NCBI RefSeq assembly: GCF_016461825.1
Contig: NZ_JAEMNU010000095.1
Span: 405-32,741 of the forward strand
Length of the DNA stretch: 32,337 nt
Direction: 5' to 3'
DNA from: Rugamonas violacea
GTDB taxonomy: Bacteria > Pseudomonadota > Gammaproteobacteria > Burkholderiales > Burkholderiaceae_D
Below are positions 8,953-17,996 of the stretch, piece by piece. The notes beneath the pieces were generated by a model, which worked only from the letters and a program-made list of their open reading frames with translations, made no database searches and was not told the origin of the DNA. How positions within the stretch are numbered: position 1 is the first letter of the stretch; every line of letters starts with the position of its first letter. Made by a program: the position numbers and the translations under genes.

Positions 8953-9205
8953 GCAGGCGGCCATGTAACAACAACGTTCGCAACCTTCGGGGTCAGAAAC
9001 TTCGGGGTCAGTGCCGACATTCGGACACGAGTTCAGCAGTATCGCTCGGCAGCCCAGTCGCCATGGTTCAGTTCGTGTCCAAATGTCGGCACTGACCCCG
9101 CCGCCCGGTCGCCATGGTTCAGTTCGTGTCCAAATGTCGGCACTGACCCCGCTGTGTGCTGCCCCCGCTGTGCGACCGCGCCGCGCGGGCGGCGATGTAA
9201 CAATA
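8953..9205. repeat. Cluster of inverted and tandem REP-like repeats
   Basis: A 29-nt unit starting GGGGTCAGTGCCGACATT occurs at 9004-9032. It recurs inverted at 9071-9099 and again inverted at 9122-9150, with two mismatches between the opposing arms. The inverted copies are part of a 44-bp tandem duplication (9057-9100 and 9108-9151, period 51). A short direct repeat CTTCGGGGTCAG occurs at 8985-8996 and 9000-9011. The whole cluster is flanked by imperfect 21-nt direct repeats (8953-8973 and 9185-9205, 18 of 21 identical) containing ATGTAACAA. The layout suggests a REP/BIME-like or MITE-like insertion; no gene is encoded. Confidence 0.8.
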
Positions 9206-9232
9206 CTACGGACGCGGCGGCGGAATCGTGGC

Positions 9233-9238
9233 TATAAT
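9233..9238 (+). promoter_or_regulatory. Candidate -10 box of the aldo/keto reductase gene
   Basis: TATAAT lies 69 bases before the start codon at 9308. No clear -35 is visible in the GC-rich stretch upstream. Confidence 0.35.
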
Positions 9239-9307
9239 CGTCGGCACGCTGCGGCGCCATCCGGCGACCGTTCAGCGCCACCACAGCCCCTCCAGAGAAA
9301 GCCCGCC

Positions 9308-10231
9308 ATGACCTTGCCCGCCACCGCCGCCGCCTGTCCGGCCCAGACCACCAGCCACGGCGGCCCGACGCTGTCGCGCATCGTCGCCGGCATGTGGCGC
9401 ATGAACGAATGGGGCATGAGTGCGGCGCAGCGCGTCACCTTCCTCGAACAGTGCTTGGAACTGGGCGTGAGCAGCTTCGACCACGCCGACATTTACGGCG
9501 ACTACGGCGTCGAATCGCTGTTCGGCGAGGCGCTGGCCTTGCAACCGTCGCTGCGCGGGCGCATGCAACTCATCAGCAAATGCGGCATCAAGCTGCGCTC
9601 GCCGCGCCACCCCGAGCACACCATCCAGCACTACGACACCAGCGCCGCCCACATCACCGCCTCGGTCGAACAATCGCTGCGCCGGCTCGGCACCGACCAC
9701 CTCGACCTGCTGCTGATCCACCGGCCCGACCCGTTGATGGACTTCGAGCAGATCGCCGCCACCTTCGCGCGGCTGCGCCAGGACGGCAAGGTGCGCCACT
9801 TCGGCGTGTCCAACTTCAGCCGCCACCAGTTCGACTGCCTGCACCGCCGCATTCCGCTGGCGACCAACCAGGTCGAGTTCTCGCCGCTGCAGGTGGCGCC
9901 GCTGTTCGATGAAACCTTCGATGGTTTGCAGGACGCCGGCGTGGCGCCGATGATCTGGTCGCCGCTGGGCGGCGGCCGCCTGTTCGCCGGTGGCGACGCC
10001 GCCGGCGCGCGCCTGCGGCCGGTGGTCCAGGCCATCGCCGACGAACTGGGGCTGCCGTTCGCCAGCGTGGTCTTCGCCTGGATCATGCAACTGCCCTGCC
10101 GGCCGCTGCCGCTGACCGGCAGCGGCCGCATCGAGGCGATCGCCGACGCCGTGCGGGCGACCGCCTTCACGCTCAGCCGCAGCCAGTGGTTCGACATCCT
10201 GCGCGCGGCGCGCGGCCACGAGGTGGCCTGA
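9308..10231 (+). CDS. Aldo/keto reductase (YdhF-like oxidoreductase)
   Basis: A 307-residue NADPH-dependent aldo/keto reductase. The catalytic tetrad is visible: D58 and Y63 (FDHADIYG), K91 (LISKCGI) and H138 (LLLIHRP). GVSNFSRHQ and a late LPLTGSGRIEAI nucleotide-binding segment are also typical. Overall pattern (MRMNEWGMS, SPLGGGRLF) is close to E. coli YdhF. The start at 9308 is preferred over an in-frame upstream start at 9011, because the longer version would translate the repeat cluster and homology starts at LSRIVAGMWR. The substrate is unknown. Confidence 0.88.
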   Translation: MTLPATAAACPAQTTSHGGPTLSRIVAGMWRMNEWGMSAAQRVTFLEQCLELGVSSFDHADIYGDYGVESLFGEALALQPSLRGRMQLISKCGIKLRSPRHPEHTIQHYDTSAAHITASVEQSLRRLGTDHLDLLLIHRPDPLMDFEQIAATFARLRQDGKVRHFGVSNFSRHQFDCLHRRIPLATNQVEFSPLQVAPLFDETFDGLQDAGVAPMIWSPLGGGRLFAGGDAAGARLRPVVQAIADELGLPFASVVFAWIMQLPCRPLPLTGSGRIEAIADAVRATAFTLSRSQWFDILRAARGHEVA

Positions 10232-10257
10232 GCCGGCGCCGGCCTGGACGAGGCCAT

Positions 10258-10277
10258 GCCGGCCGCGAGCGGCCGGC
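10258..10277. terminator. GC hairpin between convergent genes
   Basis: A perfect inverted repeat (CCGGCCGC at 10259-10266 and GCGGCCGG at 10269-10276) sits between the stops of the convergent reductase and phosphatidylserine synthase genes. There is no T-run, so termination is only suggested by its position. Confidence 0.4.
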
Positions 10278-10284
10278 CCCACTC

Positions 10285-11079
10285 TCACAGCTCGTCGTAG
10301 ACCTCGGGCGGCGCAATGCCGCTCCAGCCCAGATGCCAGGCCAGGTTGAGCGCCGCCGTGGCGGCGATGTAGAGGGCGAAGAACAGCACGAAGAAGTAGC
10401 TTTGCAACCAAACCAGCAGACCGACCGCCAGCACTAGCACCAGCAAGGCCGCCACGCTCTTCTTCTGCTTCGAGCTGGGGAAGCGCAGCGTCGACACCAT
10501 CAGGCTGCCGACGCCGAACAACAACAGCACCAGCAAGCCGCCGTGCAGCACGCTGGCGGCCGGATCGGGCCAGGCCACCACCACCGAGGCGACGCAGGCG
10601 GCGCCGGCGGTGATCGGAATGCCGACGAAGTAGCGCGGGTCGGTGCGCCCCACATTCACATTGAAGCGCGCCAGGCGCATGGCGCCGCAGGCGACAAAGA
10701 AGAAGCTGGCCATGCCGCCCAGGCGCAGCAAGGTCGGCTCGTGCGCGCCCAACTGGACGAAGCCGTAGCAGTACAACAGCAAGGCCGGCGCGCAGCCGAA
10801 GTTCATCACGTCGGCGATCGAATCGAGCTGCAGGCCGAAGTGCGAGCTGGTGCCGGTGGCGCGGGCGACAAAGCCGTCGAGCGCGTCGAACACGCCGGCC
10901 AGCACCAGCAGCAAGGCGGCCAGGCGGTAATCGGCGGCGTTGCCGACGACGGCATTGTCGACCGAGACGACCATGCTGCCGAAGCCGCAGGCGATCGACA
11001 GCAGGGTGACGATACTGGGCAGGGCGAACTTGGCGCGCTGCAGGCGCGGGTGGTGGATAAGCTTCAAATTGGAAAGCAA
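10285..11079 (-). CDS. pssA: CDP-diacylglycerol-serine O-phosphatidyltransferase
   Basis: A 264-residue integral membrane enzyme that makes phosphatidylserine from CDP-diacylglycerol and serine, the precursor of phosphatidylethanolamine. The CDP-alcohol phosphotransferase signature is complete: D65, D68, G69, A72, R73, G82, D86 and D90 (DALDGFVAR...G...D...D). About eight hydrophobic segments follow or surround it. The start is TTG at 11079 with no clear Shine-Dalgarno sequence, so the true N-terminus could differ by a few residues. Position of the motif and the SIVTLLSIACGFGSM opening match Type II-like bacterial PssA. Confidence 0.85.
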   Translation of the reverse strand: MLSNLKLIHHPRLQRAKFALPSIVTLLSIACGFGSMVVSVDNAVVGNAADYRLAALLLVLAGVFDALDGFVARATGTSSHFGLQLDSIADVMNFGCAPALLLYCYGFVQLGAHEPTLLRLGGMASFFFVACGAMRLARFNVNVGRTDPRYFVGIPITAGAACVASVVVAWPDPAASVLHGGLLVLLLFGVGSLMVSTLRFPSSKQKKSVAALLVLVLAVGLLVWLQSYFFVLFFALYIAATAALNLAWHLGWSGIAPPEVYDEL

Positions 11080-11279
11080 TCAAAAAACGGCAAACGACGT
11101 TGCCAAGGCGGCTATTTTACCCTGCGCGCCCGCAGCGGCGGCGCGCGGCGGCAGTTCATTTGACCTCAGCAGAACGCGACGCTTGCGCAAATTGACATAG
11201 AATCGGCGCAAGGCCACACTGTCATCTCGCGGTCCAATCTTGACTCACGGCATACCGCCCGATCCCACAGGAGCTCACT

Positions 11280-12257
11280 ATGATTTTACGGCGGCGTTGG
11301 CACATCGCAGTTTCACACGGCACGACCGCGCTCTCGTCCTTGTTGCTGGCCGCGCTATTGGGCGCCTGTGGCGGTGGCGGCGGCAACGTCGCCATCACGC
11401 CGGCCACACCCAGCGGCGCCAGCCTGCTGCCGCAGGAGCCGGGCGCCCCCGCCTTCACCGGCAACACCGCGCTCGACGGCATGAACTGGATCAACTACCG
11501 GCGCAATCAACTGGGCCTGTCCGTGCTGGTCCGCAACGCCAGGATCGACACCGCCGCCCAAGGCCATTCCGACTACCTGCGCCTGAACAACACGATCAGC
11601 CACGACCAGGTCGTCGGCACGCCCGGCTTCACCGGCGCCGCGCCGGAAAACCGCCTGGCCGCCGCCGGCTACGCGCTGGTGCGTCCCTTCGCCTACGGCG
11701 AGGTGATCTCCGCCACCACCGAACCCTCCGGCTTCTATCAGGCCGAGGAGCTGATCACGGCGATCTACCACCGCTTCGTCATCTTCGAGCCGCTGTTCCG
11801 CGAGATCGGCGCCGGCGCCGCCACCGCCGCCGGCGGCAACGCCTACACCTACTTCACCAGCGACCTGGCGGCCAGCAACGGCTACAGCGTCGGCCTCGGG
11901 CGCGGCAACCTGGCGGTGTACCCCTTCGACAGTCAAAGCCGGGTGCCGACGAATTTTTTCAGCGATAACGAGAAGCCCGATCCGGTCGACGGCCGCAACG
12001 AGGTCGGCTATCCGATCAGCGTGCACGCCAACGCCAACGTCGTCGTGCTGGTGCAGAACTTCACCGTGCGCCCACGCGGCGGCAACCCGTTGCCCACGCA
12101 GCTGCTCAGCCGCACCACCGACAGCAAGGTCGTGCAATCGGTCGCCGCCATCATTCCCTTGGGCGTGCTCAGCGCGGCCACCACCTACGACGTCAGCTTT
12201 ACCGGCACCGTGGACGGCCTGGCCGTGACGCGCAACTGGTCGTTCAACACCAAGTGA
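11280..12257 (+). CDS. CAP (SCP-like) domain lipoprotein
   Basis: A 325-residue exported protein. The signal sequence ends in LLGAC, a probable lipobox with C30, followed by a Gly-rich linker. Residues ~60-210 show the CAP/SCP pattern: MNWINYRRNQLGLSVLVRNARIDTAAQGHSDYL, then ISHDQ and PENRLAAAGY, with candidate active-site-cleft residues H and E. CAP proteins are secreted; in bacteria their roles are mostly unknown. The C-terminal ~90 residues form a separate beta-rich domain ending in TYDVSFTGTVDGLAVTRNWSFNT, an Ig-like fold of the kind found in surface proteins. The stop overlaps the GTG start of the Hpt gene. Confidence 0.82.
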   Translation: MILRRRWHIAVSHGTTALSSLLLAALLGACGGGGGNVAITPATPSGASLLPQEPGAPAFTGNTALDGMNWINYRRNQLGLSVLVRNARIDTAAQGHSDYLRLNNTISHDQVVGTPGFTGAAPENRLAAAGYALVRPFAYGEVISATTEPSGFYQAEELITAIYHRFVIFEPLFREIGAGAATAAGGNAYTYFTSDLAASNGYSVGLGRGNLAVYPFDSQSRVPTNFFSDNEKPDPVDGRNEVGYPISVHANANVVVLVQNFTVRPRGGNPLPTQLLSRTTDSKVVQSVAAIIPLGVLSAATTYDVSFTGTVDGLAVTRNWSFNTK

Positions 12258-13024
12258 GGCCGGCGCGCCCAACGGCCGCCACAGCCGACGCCGCCACTAC
12301 CGCCGCCGATACTGTGCTCGACACGGCCGACGGGATGGCGCGGCTAATGGGCGCCGCTGCGCTCTATCTGCAACTACTGCACCGCTTCGCCGACGACTAC
12401 GCCGACGCGCCGGCACGCCTTCGTCTTGCGCTCGATGCCGGCCAGACGGACGTCGCCGGACGTCTGGCGCACACGCTCAAAGGGGCCGCCGGCTTGATCG
12501 GTGCCGGCCAAGTGCATGCCTTGGCGACGGCCCTCGATACGGCCTTGCGCAGCACCTACTGCGGTTCGGACACAAGCCCAAGCGCAGGTTCAGACTCAAG
12601 CTCAGGCTGCAACTCCAGCGCTGTCGACAGCGGCGCGCTGGACGCGCCGGCAAGGCCGGCCTTGGAGGCGTTGAAGGCGTTGGAAGCGGCGCTATGCCGG
12701 CTGTTCGAACAGATCCGACAGGTCGAGCGGCAGACGCCGCCGCCCGCCGCAACGACCGCCGCGCCGCCGACCAAGGGCGCGGCGGACGCGGCGCCGGCGC
12801 TGCCGGCCGGGCAACTCTGCCGGCTACTGGCGCAACTACTGCGCGACGGCAATGGCGCGGCGATCGACTTGCTGGAGAGGACGGCCGCGCAACTGGCGGC
12901 CCATCTGGGCGAGGCCGCCTGGCGCCGGCTGGACGCGGCGGCGCAGCGGTTCGATTTCGAGACGGCGCTGGCCGTGCTGGCGGCGGCCGGCGATGGCGAC
13001 GCGGCGGCGCCGCTCAGCGGGTGA
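12254..13024 (+). CDS. Orphan Hpt (histidine phosphotransfer) domain protein
   Basis: A 256-residue protein beginning at GTG (12254), which overlaps the CAP-gene stop; an ATG further in (about 12335) is an alternative. The Hpt motif LAHTLKGAAG places the phosphorylatable histidine at H73. A Ser/Asp/Gly-rich linker (about 105-125) interrupts the helical bundle. The last ~60 residues (LCRLLAQLLRDGNGAAIDLLERTAAQL to FDFETALAVL) resemble the region that follows Hpt domains at the end of hybrid sensor kinases. No kinase or receiver is encoded nearby. It could be a free phosphorelay shuttle or the detached tail of a lost hybrid kinase. Confidence 0.75.
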   Translation: MRPARPTAATADAATTAADTVLDTADGMARLMGAAALYLQLLHRFADDYADAPARLRLALDAGQTDVAGRLAHTLKGAAGLIGAGQVHALATALDTALRSTYCGSDTSPSAGSDSSSGCNSSAVDSGALDAPARPALEALKALEAALCRLFEQIRQVERQTPPPAATTAAPPTKGAADAAPALPAGQLCRLLAQLLRDGNGAAIDLLERTAAQLAAHLGEAAWRRLDAAAQRFDFETALAVLAAAGDGDAAAPLSG

Positions 13025-13211
13025 ATTCCTTTTCTTCATCGAAGGCATCGGCGCATTCCTTGCCGCAGAAGCGGCGCACGCTATCGAGCGGACGCTCGCA
13101 ATACCAGCACGACCCCTTGGGCGGCAAGGCTTGGCGCGTGCGCACGGCGGATGAGGCCGGCGGTGTCGTAGCGGCCGCGCCGTCCGGTACGCTCTCTTGT
13201 ATCGGTTCCAA
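13014..13211 (-). CDS. Small Zn-ribbon protein
   Basis: A 65-residue protein with a CWYC...RRFCGKEC arrangement (two CxxC/CxxxC knuckles about 11 residues apart), like small zinc-ribbon proteins of the DUF2116 type. The N-terminal 30 residues are low complexity. The start is TTG, preceded by a strong AGGGGGAG Shine-Dalgarno match 4-5 bases away, which supports translation. Its 3' end overlaps the 3' end of the Hpt gene on the other strand by 11 bases. The role is unknown. Confidence 0.7.
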   Translation of the reverse strand: MEPIQESVPDGAAATTPPASSAVRTRQALPPKGSCWYCERPLDSVRRFCGKECADAFDEEKEFTR

Positions 13212-13651
13212 GATCTCCCCCTCGAATCAGGTAGTACATCAAGTCTCGTAGCAAGGTTACTTCAGTGGAATACGCCAGGCATGAGATTTGTCAACGCCGT
13301 GGCGGGTTCACCAGGTGGTGCGGCGGCCTGCGCCACCGCCTCGCCGCGCCTGTTGGCGACGGCCGTGTCGGCTAACCGACTGCACAAATAATAGCAGGTT
13401 CGCCGCGCCCCTTTGCGGCCTCCACGACACAAGCATCAGCGCCGCGACACTCAGCAGCATACACGTTCATAGGGCGCGCTCCGCAGTCCGCCGGGTGGAT
13501 ATTTTTTTCAATGAAAAGACTAGCGGCGATAGCGTCGCGGGAGAAAAACCGGCGCGTCGCCAGCGCTCTCGCCGGGCGCTGCAAGCGCGCGCAGCCACCT
13601 CGTGCTACGATCATCAGTATTGACTATTTAAAAACATTACTCAAGGGACGC
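13212..13651. other. Intergenic region, nothing recognised
   Basis: A 440-base gap between the divergent Zn-ribbon gene and the exported-protein gene. It must hold both promoters, but I see no well-spaced -35/-10 pair, no tRNA and no convincing ORF. Confidence 0.4.
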
Positions 13652-14491
13652 ATGGCTAAACTCGCGCTTCGCGCCACACTCGCCATCGGCGCCGTCGCGG
13701 CGCTCATGGTGGCCTGGCATGTCGCCAAGCCGGCGCGGCCGGCGGCCGGTCACGAGCAACATGCGCCCGCCAGTGCCGCCAGCCGACCAGCCTGGTTCAG
13801 CGCCCTGGGTGGCGCGCGCCGCACCGGGTCCGAACACAAGGCCACGCTGAGCGAACAGATCGATACGCTGATCGCCAGCGGCAAGCCGGATGACGCCTTC
13901 CAAGCCGCCTACCTGGTCAACTCCTGCATCTGGTTCAACAAACTCGGCACCCTGCCGTTTTTCAACTTCCCGCAAACGCGCGAAATGACCGCCGAGGAGA
14001 AGCGCGACGAGGCCGCACTGTGCAGCGGCATGACGGAGCGCATCAAGTCCTCGCGGCTCGAGCATCTGGCCATCGCCGCGCGCGCCGGCGTCGACGGCGC
14101 CGACACGCTGTTCCTCGAAATCGGCCCCTTCGACGATCCCAGCGCGCTGGAGACGCGCCCCAACGATCCGCTGGTGCTGGCGTGGAAACAGCAGGCGCTG
14201 GAGCAATTGACGGCGGCGGCCGAGCGAGCCAACCTGGGCAGCCTGCTGATGCTGACCTCGAATTACGTCAACGGCGGCACGCTGGTCGACGCCGACCCGG
14301 CCCTGGCGCTGGCCTATGGCAACGCGGTCCACCGCATCTACGAAGAGATCATTCCGGCCGGCGACCCCTTCAGCGTCGACAACCTGAACGCGATGAAGGA
14401 AGGCCTGAGCGCCGAGCAGATCGCCGCCGCCAACGCCACCGGGGCCCGTATCTTCGCCCGTTTCCAGGCCAATCGACGGCAGCCGCGCTAG
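13652..14491 (+). CDS. Exported/membrane-anchored protein of unknown function
   Basis: A 279-residue protein that I do not recognise. The start at 13652 is chosen for its CAAGGGA ribosome site and because a membrane segment (about residues 7-24, RATLAIGAVAALMVAWHV) follows directly. The rest is soluble and mostly helical, with two cysteines in the first half (SCIWFNK and ALCSGMTERI) that could form a disulfide in the periplasm. Helical, repeat-like stretches (IDTLIASGKPDDAFQAAYLV, LALAYGNAVHRIYEEI) recall Sel1/TPR-like scaffolds, which is only an impression. Confidence 0.7.
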   Translation: MAKLALRATLAIGAVAALMVAWHVAKPARPAAGHEQHAPASAASRPAWFSALGGARRTGSEHKATLSEQIDTLIASGKPDDAFQAAYLVNSCIWFNKLGTLPFFNFPQTREMTAEEKRDEAALCSGMTERIKSSRLEHLAIAARAGVDGADTLFLEIGPFDDPSALETRPNDPLVLAWKQQALEQLTAAAERANLGSLLMLTSNYVNGGTLVDADPALALAYGNAVHRIYEEIIPAGDPFSVDNLNAMKEGLSAEQIAAANATGARIFARFQANRRQPR

Positions 14492-14554
14492 GGCGGGCCG
14501 GCGCCCCACGCGACTGGCGCCAGCGCCGCAGCGGCGGCGCCCCTTAGTGAGCGC

Positions 14555-15934
14555 CTACTTACCGATGCAGAAGCGGCCGAAGATCACACCGAGCAGATCG
14601 TCCGACGAGAAGGCGCCGGTGATGCTCGACAACTGCGCCTGGGCCAGCCGCAGCTCCTCGGCGAACAGGTCGAGCGACTGATCGTTTTGCGCGGCGTGCT
14701 CGCCGGCCCGGGCCAGGTGGGCGCCGGCGTTCTTCAGCGCGATCAGGTGGCGCTCGCGCGCCAGGTACAGCGACTCGCCGGTCTGCTGCCAGCCGGCGAT
14801 GCGCAGCAGCTCGGCGCGCAGCAGGTCGATGCCGATGTGCTCGTGCGCCGACAGGTAGATGTGGGTGGCGTCCTCCATCGGGTCGACCGCCGCCTTGTGG
14901 CCGGACAGGTCGATCTTGTTCCACACGCGCAGCACCGGCACGCCGGCCGGGAAGGCGGCGACGATGTGGTCGTCGGCGCGCGAGGGGCCGTGGTCGGCGT
15001 CGAGCAGGTGCAGGATCACGTCGGCCTTGGCCACCTCGCCCCAGGTGCGCTCGATGCCGATGCGCTCGACCACGTCGACGGCGTCGTCGATGGTGCGGAT
15101 GCCGGCCGTGTCGATGATGTTGAGCGGAATGCCCTCGATCTGGATGGTCTCGCTGACCTTGTCGCGGGTGGTGCCGGCGATCGGCGTGACGATGGCCACG
15201 TCGGCGCCGGCCAGCGCGTTCAACAGCGAGGACTTGCCGACGTTGGGCTGGCCGACCAGCACCACGTTGAGGCCCTCGCGCAGCAGCGCGCCCTGGGCCG
15301 CCTGCTTGAACACGTGCTCCAACGAAGCGACGATGCCGGCCAACTGGCCGCGCGCGTCGGATTTTTCCAGGAAGTCGATCTCCTCCTCGGGGAAGTCGAG
15401 CGTGGCCTCGACCAGCATGCGCAGATTGGTCACGCCGTCGACCAGGGTGTTGACGGTCTTCGAAAACGCGCCGGACAACGACTGCGAGGCCGACTTGGCG
15501 GCCGCCTCGGTGGAAGCGTCGATCAGGTCGGCCACCGCCTCGGCCTGGGCCAGGTCGAGCTTGTCGTTCAGATAGGCGCGGCGGGTGAACTCGCCCGGCT
15601 CGGCCAGGCGCAGGCCGCTCTCGGCGCCCGCCTCCAGCACACGCGCCAGCAACAGTTGCAGCACGATGGGGCCGCCGTGGCCCTGCAGCTCCAGCACGTC
15701 CTCGCCGGTGTAGGACTGCGGTCCCTTGAAGTGGATGGCGATGCCCTGGTCGATCAAGCTGCCGTCGGCCTGGCGGAACGGAATGTAGGTGGCATGGCGC
15801 GGCTGCAGTACGGTGGCGCCGAACAAGGCGCTCATCAGGGCTTGCAAATTCTTGCCGGAGGCGCGCACGACGCCGATGCCGCCGCGCCCCGGTGCGGTGG
15901 CGATGGCGGCGATGGGGGAGGAATCTAGGTTCAT
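14555..15934 (-). CDS. mnmE: tRNA uridine-5-carboxymethylaminomethyl(34) synthesis GTPase MnmE
   Basis: A 459-residue GTPase that, with MnmG, modifies wobble U34 of several tRNAs. The N-terminal tetrahydrofolate-binding domain starts [19 protein letters not shown] ([14 protein letters not shown]). The G domain contains the P-loop GQPNVGKSS (about 218-226), TRD, DTAG and NKID. The C-terminus ends FCIGK, with the conserved cysteine. The start at 15934 gives the canonical N-terminus; a longer frame reaching 16297 would run through the yidC terminator. First-to-last order rpmH-rnpA-yidD-yidC-mnmE is the classical one. Confidence 0.96.
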   Translation of the reverse strand: MNLDSSPIAAIATAPGRGGIGVVRASGKNLQALMSALFGATVLQPRHATYIPFRQADGSLIDQGIAIHFKGPQSYTGEDVLELQGHGGPIVLQLLLARVLEAGAESGLRLAEPGEFTRRAYLNDKLDLAQAEAVADLIDASTEAAAKSASQSLSGAFSKTVNTLVDGVTNLRMLVEATLDFPEEEIDFLEKSDARGQLAGIVASLEHVFKQAAQGALLREGLNVVLVGQPNVGKSSLLNALAGADVAIVTPIAGTTRDKVSETIQIEGIPLNIIDTAGIRTIDDAVDVVERIGIERTWGEVAKADVILHLLDADHGPSRADDHIVAAFPAGVPVLRVWNKIDLSGHKAAVDPMEDATHIYLSAHEHIGIDLLRAELLRIAGWQQTGESLYLARERHLIALKNAGAHLARAGEHAAQNDQSLDLFAEELRLAQAQLSSITGAFSSDDLLGVIFGRFCIGK

Positions 15935-15970
15935 GGAATGATTGTAAATTATCGAGACGGGGGCGGATAC

Positions 15971-16000
15971 AAAAAAGCCCGTGCGGGGCACGGGCTTTTT
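15971..16000 (-). terminator. Terminator downstream of yidC
   Basis: Stem GCCCGTGC (15977-15984) with GCACGGGC (15988-15995), loop of three G. There is a six-A run on the left and a five-T run on the right, so it can work in both directions. It separates leftward yidC from mnmE. Confidence 0.9.
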
Positions 16001-16023
16001 CACAACAGGCGGGCTGTGCTGAA

Positions 16024-17712
16024 TTACGCTGCGGCCGGCGCCGCGTATTTCTTCGAGATCACATACTGCTGACCGATCGACAACACGTTGTTCACCACCC
16101 AGTACAGCACCAGGCCGGACGGGAAGAAGAAGAACATCACCGAGAAGGCCAGCGGCATGAACAACATCATCTTGGCCTGCATCGGATCGGCCGGGGCCGG
16201 GTTCAGCTTGGTGGTGATGTACATCGAAATCGCGTACAGCACCGGCAGGATGAACCAAGGATCCGGCGCGGCCAGGTTGGTGATCCAGCCGATCCACGGC
16301 GCGCCGCGAATCTCCACCGACGCTTGCAGCACCCAGTACAGGGCGATGAAGACCGGCATCTGCACCAGGATCGGCAGGCAGCCGCCCAGCGGGTTGATCT
16401 TCTCGGTCTTGTACAGCTCCATGGTGGCCTGGTTCATCTTGGCCGGGTCGCCTTTATGCCGCTCGCGGATCGCCTGCATCTTCGGCGTGACCAGTTTGAC
16501 CTTGGCCATGCTGCGGTAGCCGGCGGCCGACAGCGGGAAGAAGGCCAGCTTGATCAGGATGGTGAAGACGATGATGGTCCAGCCCCAGTTGCCCAACACG
16601 GCGTGCAACTGCTCCATGACCCAGAAGATCGGCTTGGCGATGATGGTCAGGAAACCGTAGTCCTTGACCAGGTCCAGGCCCGGCGTGACTTTTTCCAGCA
16701 GCTTCGATTCCTGCGGACCCGAATACAGCTTGGCGTGGTTGCTCACGCTGGCGCCGGGCGCCAGGGTGCCCAGCGGCTGCACGGTGCCGATGGCGTACAG
16801 GTTGGTGTCGACCTTCTTGGTGAAGATGTCGCGCGCCAGCTTGTCCTGCGGCACCAGGGCCGAGACGAAGAAATGCTGCGAGATGGCGACCCAGCCGTTG
16901 TCGGCCTTGGTCGGGTGGTCCATCACCACCGGCTTGCCGGTCTTGACCGACTCCGCCGCTTCTTTTTCGACCGTTTCGAACTTCAGCTTGTGGTACTTGT
17001 CGGCCTCGGTGTACAGGGTCGGGCCGGTGTAGCTGCTGTTGAAGTAGGAATCGCCCTCGGGCTTGTTGCCGTCGTGTACCAGCTGCATGTACAGCTCGGG
17101 CTTGACCGGCGCCGCGCCGACGTTGCTGACGTCGTGCTGCACGTCGATGACGTAGTCGCCGCGCTTGAAGGTGAAGGTCTTGGTCAGCTTGACGCCGCCC
17201 TGCTCGGCCTCCAGCACCAGTTGGATCTGGCTGCCGTCGTTGAGCATGCGCGCGCCGGGCTTGGCGACGAAACCGGTGTTGTGGTTCGGCAGGCCGGGCG
17301 CGCCGACCAGGCCGGTCTGGGCCAGGTAGGTTTTCTTGGCGCTGGCTTCGAACAGCACTTGATTCTTGCTGGTATCGATACCGTCCTTGAACTTGAGCAG
17401 CTCCAGGCGCACGATCTGGCCGCCCAGGGTGTCGATGTCGGCGCGGATCACATCGGTGGTGATGGTCACGCGCTCGCTCTTGAACGGGGCGGCGGCTTCG
17501 GGCGCGCCCGGCACGGCCGAGGCGGTGGCGGCCACGGCGCCGGCGGCGGCCGGCAGATCGGATTTTTTCGCGTCGGCGGCCTTGGCCGTGACGGCCGGCG
17601 GGGTCGGCGCGAACATGGACGGTTTGCCATTCGATACCATCCAGTTGTTCCAGAGAACTACCAGCGACACGGCAAACACGATCCAAAGGATGGTACGTTT
17701 ATTGATATCCAT
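16024..17712 (-). CDS. yidC: Membrane protein insertase YidC
   Basis: A 562-residue inner-membrane insertase. The N-terminal helix ([24 protein letters not shown]) precedes a large periplasmic beta domain (about 60-340), then the conserved insertase core (about 350-550) with [22 protein letters not shown], the cytoplasmic hairpin [18 protein letters not shown] and [20 protein letters not shown]. Length fits Gram-negative YidC. The start at 17712 gives the canonical MDxxR opening. It works with SecYEG or alone to insert membrane proteins and lies downstream of yidD in the conserved operon. Confidence 0.96.
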   Translation of the reverse strand: MDINKRTILWIVFAVSLVVLWNNWMVSNGKPSMFAPTPPAVTAKAADAKKSDLPAAAGAVAATASAVPGAPEAAAPFKSERVTITTDVIRADIDTLGGQIVRLELLKFKDGIDTSKNQVLFEASAKKTYLAQTGLVGAPGLPNHNTGFVAKPGARMLNDGSQIQLVLEAEQGGVKLTKTFTFKRGDYVIDVQHDVSNVGAAPVKPELYMQLVHDGNKPEGDSYFNSSYTGPTLYTEADKYHKLKFETVEKEAAESVKTGKPVVMDHPTKADNGWVAISQHFFVSALVPQDKLARDIFTKKVDTNLYAIGTVQPLGTLAPGASVSNHAKLYSGPQESKLLEKVTPGLDLVKDYGFLTIIAKPIFWVMEQLHAVLGNWGWTIIVFTILIKLAFFPLSAAGYRSMAKVKLVTPKMQAIRERHKGDPAKMNQATMELYKTEKINPLGGCLPILVQMPVFIALYWVLQASVEIRGAPWIGWITNLAAPDPWFILPVLYAISMYITTKLNPAPADPMQAKMMLFMPLAFSVMFFFFPSGLVLYWVVNNVLSIGQQYVISKKYAAPAAA

Positions 17713-17723
17713 TAGGGTATTGA

Positions 17724-17996
17724 TCAGGAGTGGTTGCAACCGCAAGCGGTCGTTGAAGAATCGGTGCTGTCGTGCGCGCCGTCCTTGGCGGGCACGGGGT
17801 CGAAGCCGCCCTCGTTCCAGGGATGGCAGCGACACACCCGCCGCACCGCCAGGGCACTGCCCTTGGCGGCGCCGTGCACCCGCAGCGCCTCGAGCGCATA
17901 GTTCGAACAGCTGGGGTGAAAGCGGCAGCGCGGTCCCATCAGCGGACTGATGGTCAGCTGGTAGGCGCGAAGCAGCAAGCTTAGCAGGGTTTTCAT
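17724..17996 (-). CDS. yidD: Membrane protein insertion efficiency factor YidD
   Basis: A 90-residue protein with the family hallmarks YQLTISPLMGPRCRFHPSCSNYALEAL and CRCHPWNEGGFDPVP. It assists YidC-dependent insertion at the inner membrane. The start at 17996 overlaps the rnpA stop (ATGA). The tail after residue 73 is Asp/Ser/Thr-rich and ends CGCNHS. Confidence 0.94.
   Translation of the reverse strand: MKTLLSLLLRAYQLTISPLMGPRCRFHPSCSNYALEALRVHGAAKGSALAVRRVCRCHPWNEGGFDPVPAKDGAHDSTDSSTTACGCNHS

Noticed and set aside
15935..16297. Extended N-terminus of mnmE
   Set aside because: It would cross the yidC terminator and part of yidC; canonical MnmE starts at 15934.
14687..17715. Long plus-strand ORFs opposite mnmE and yidC
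   Set aside because: They are antisense shadows of high-GC genes, with Ala/Arg/Gly/His-rich low-complexity translations and no motifs.
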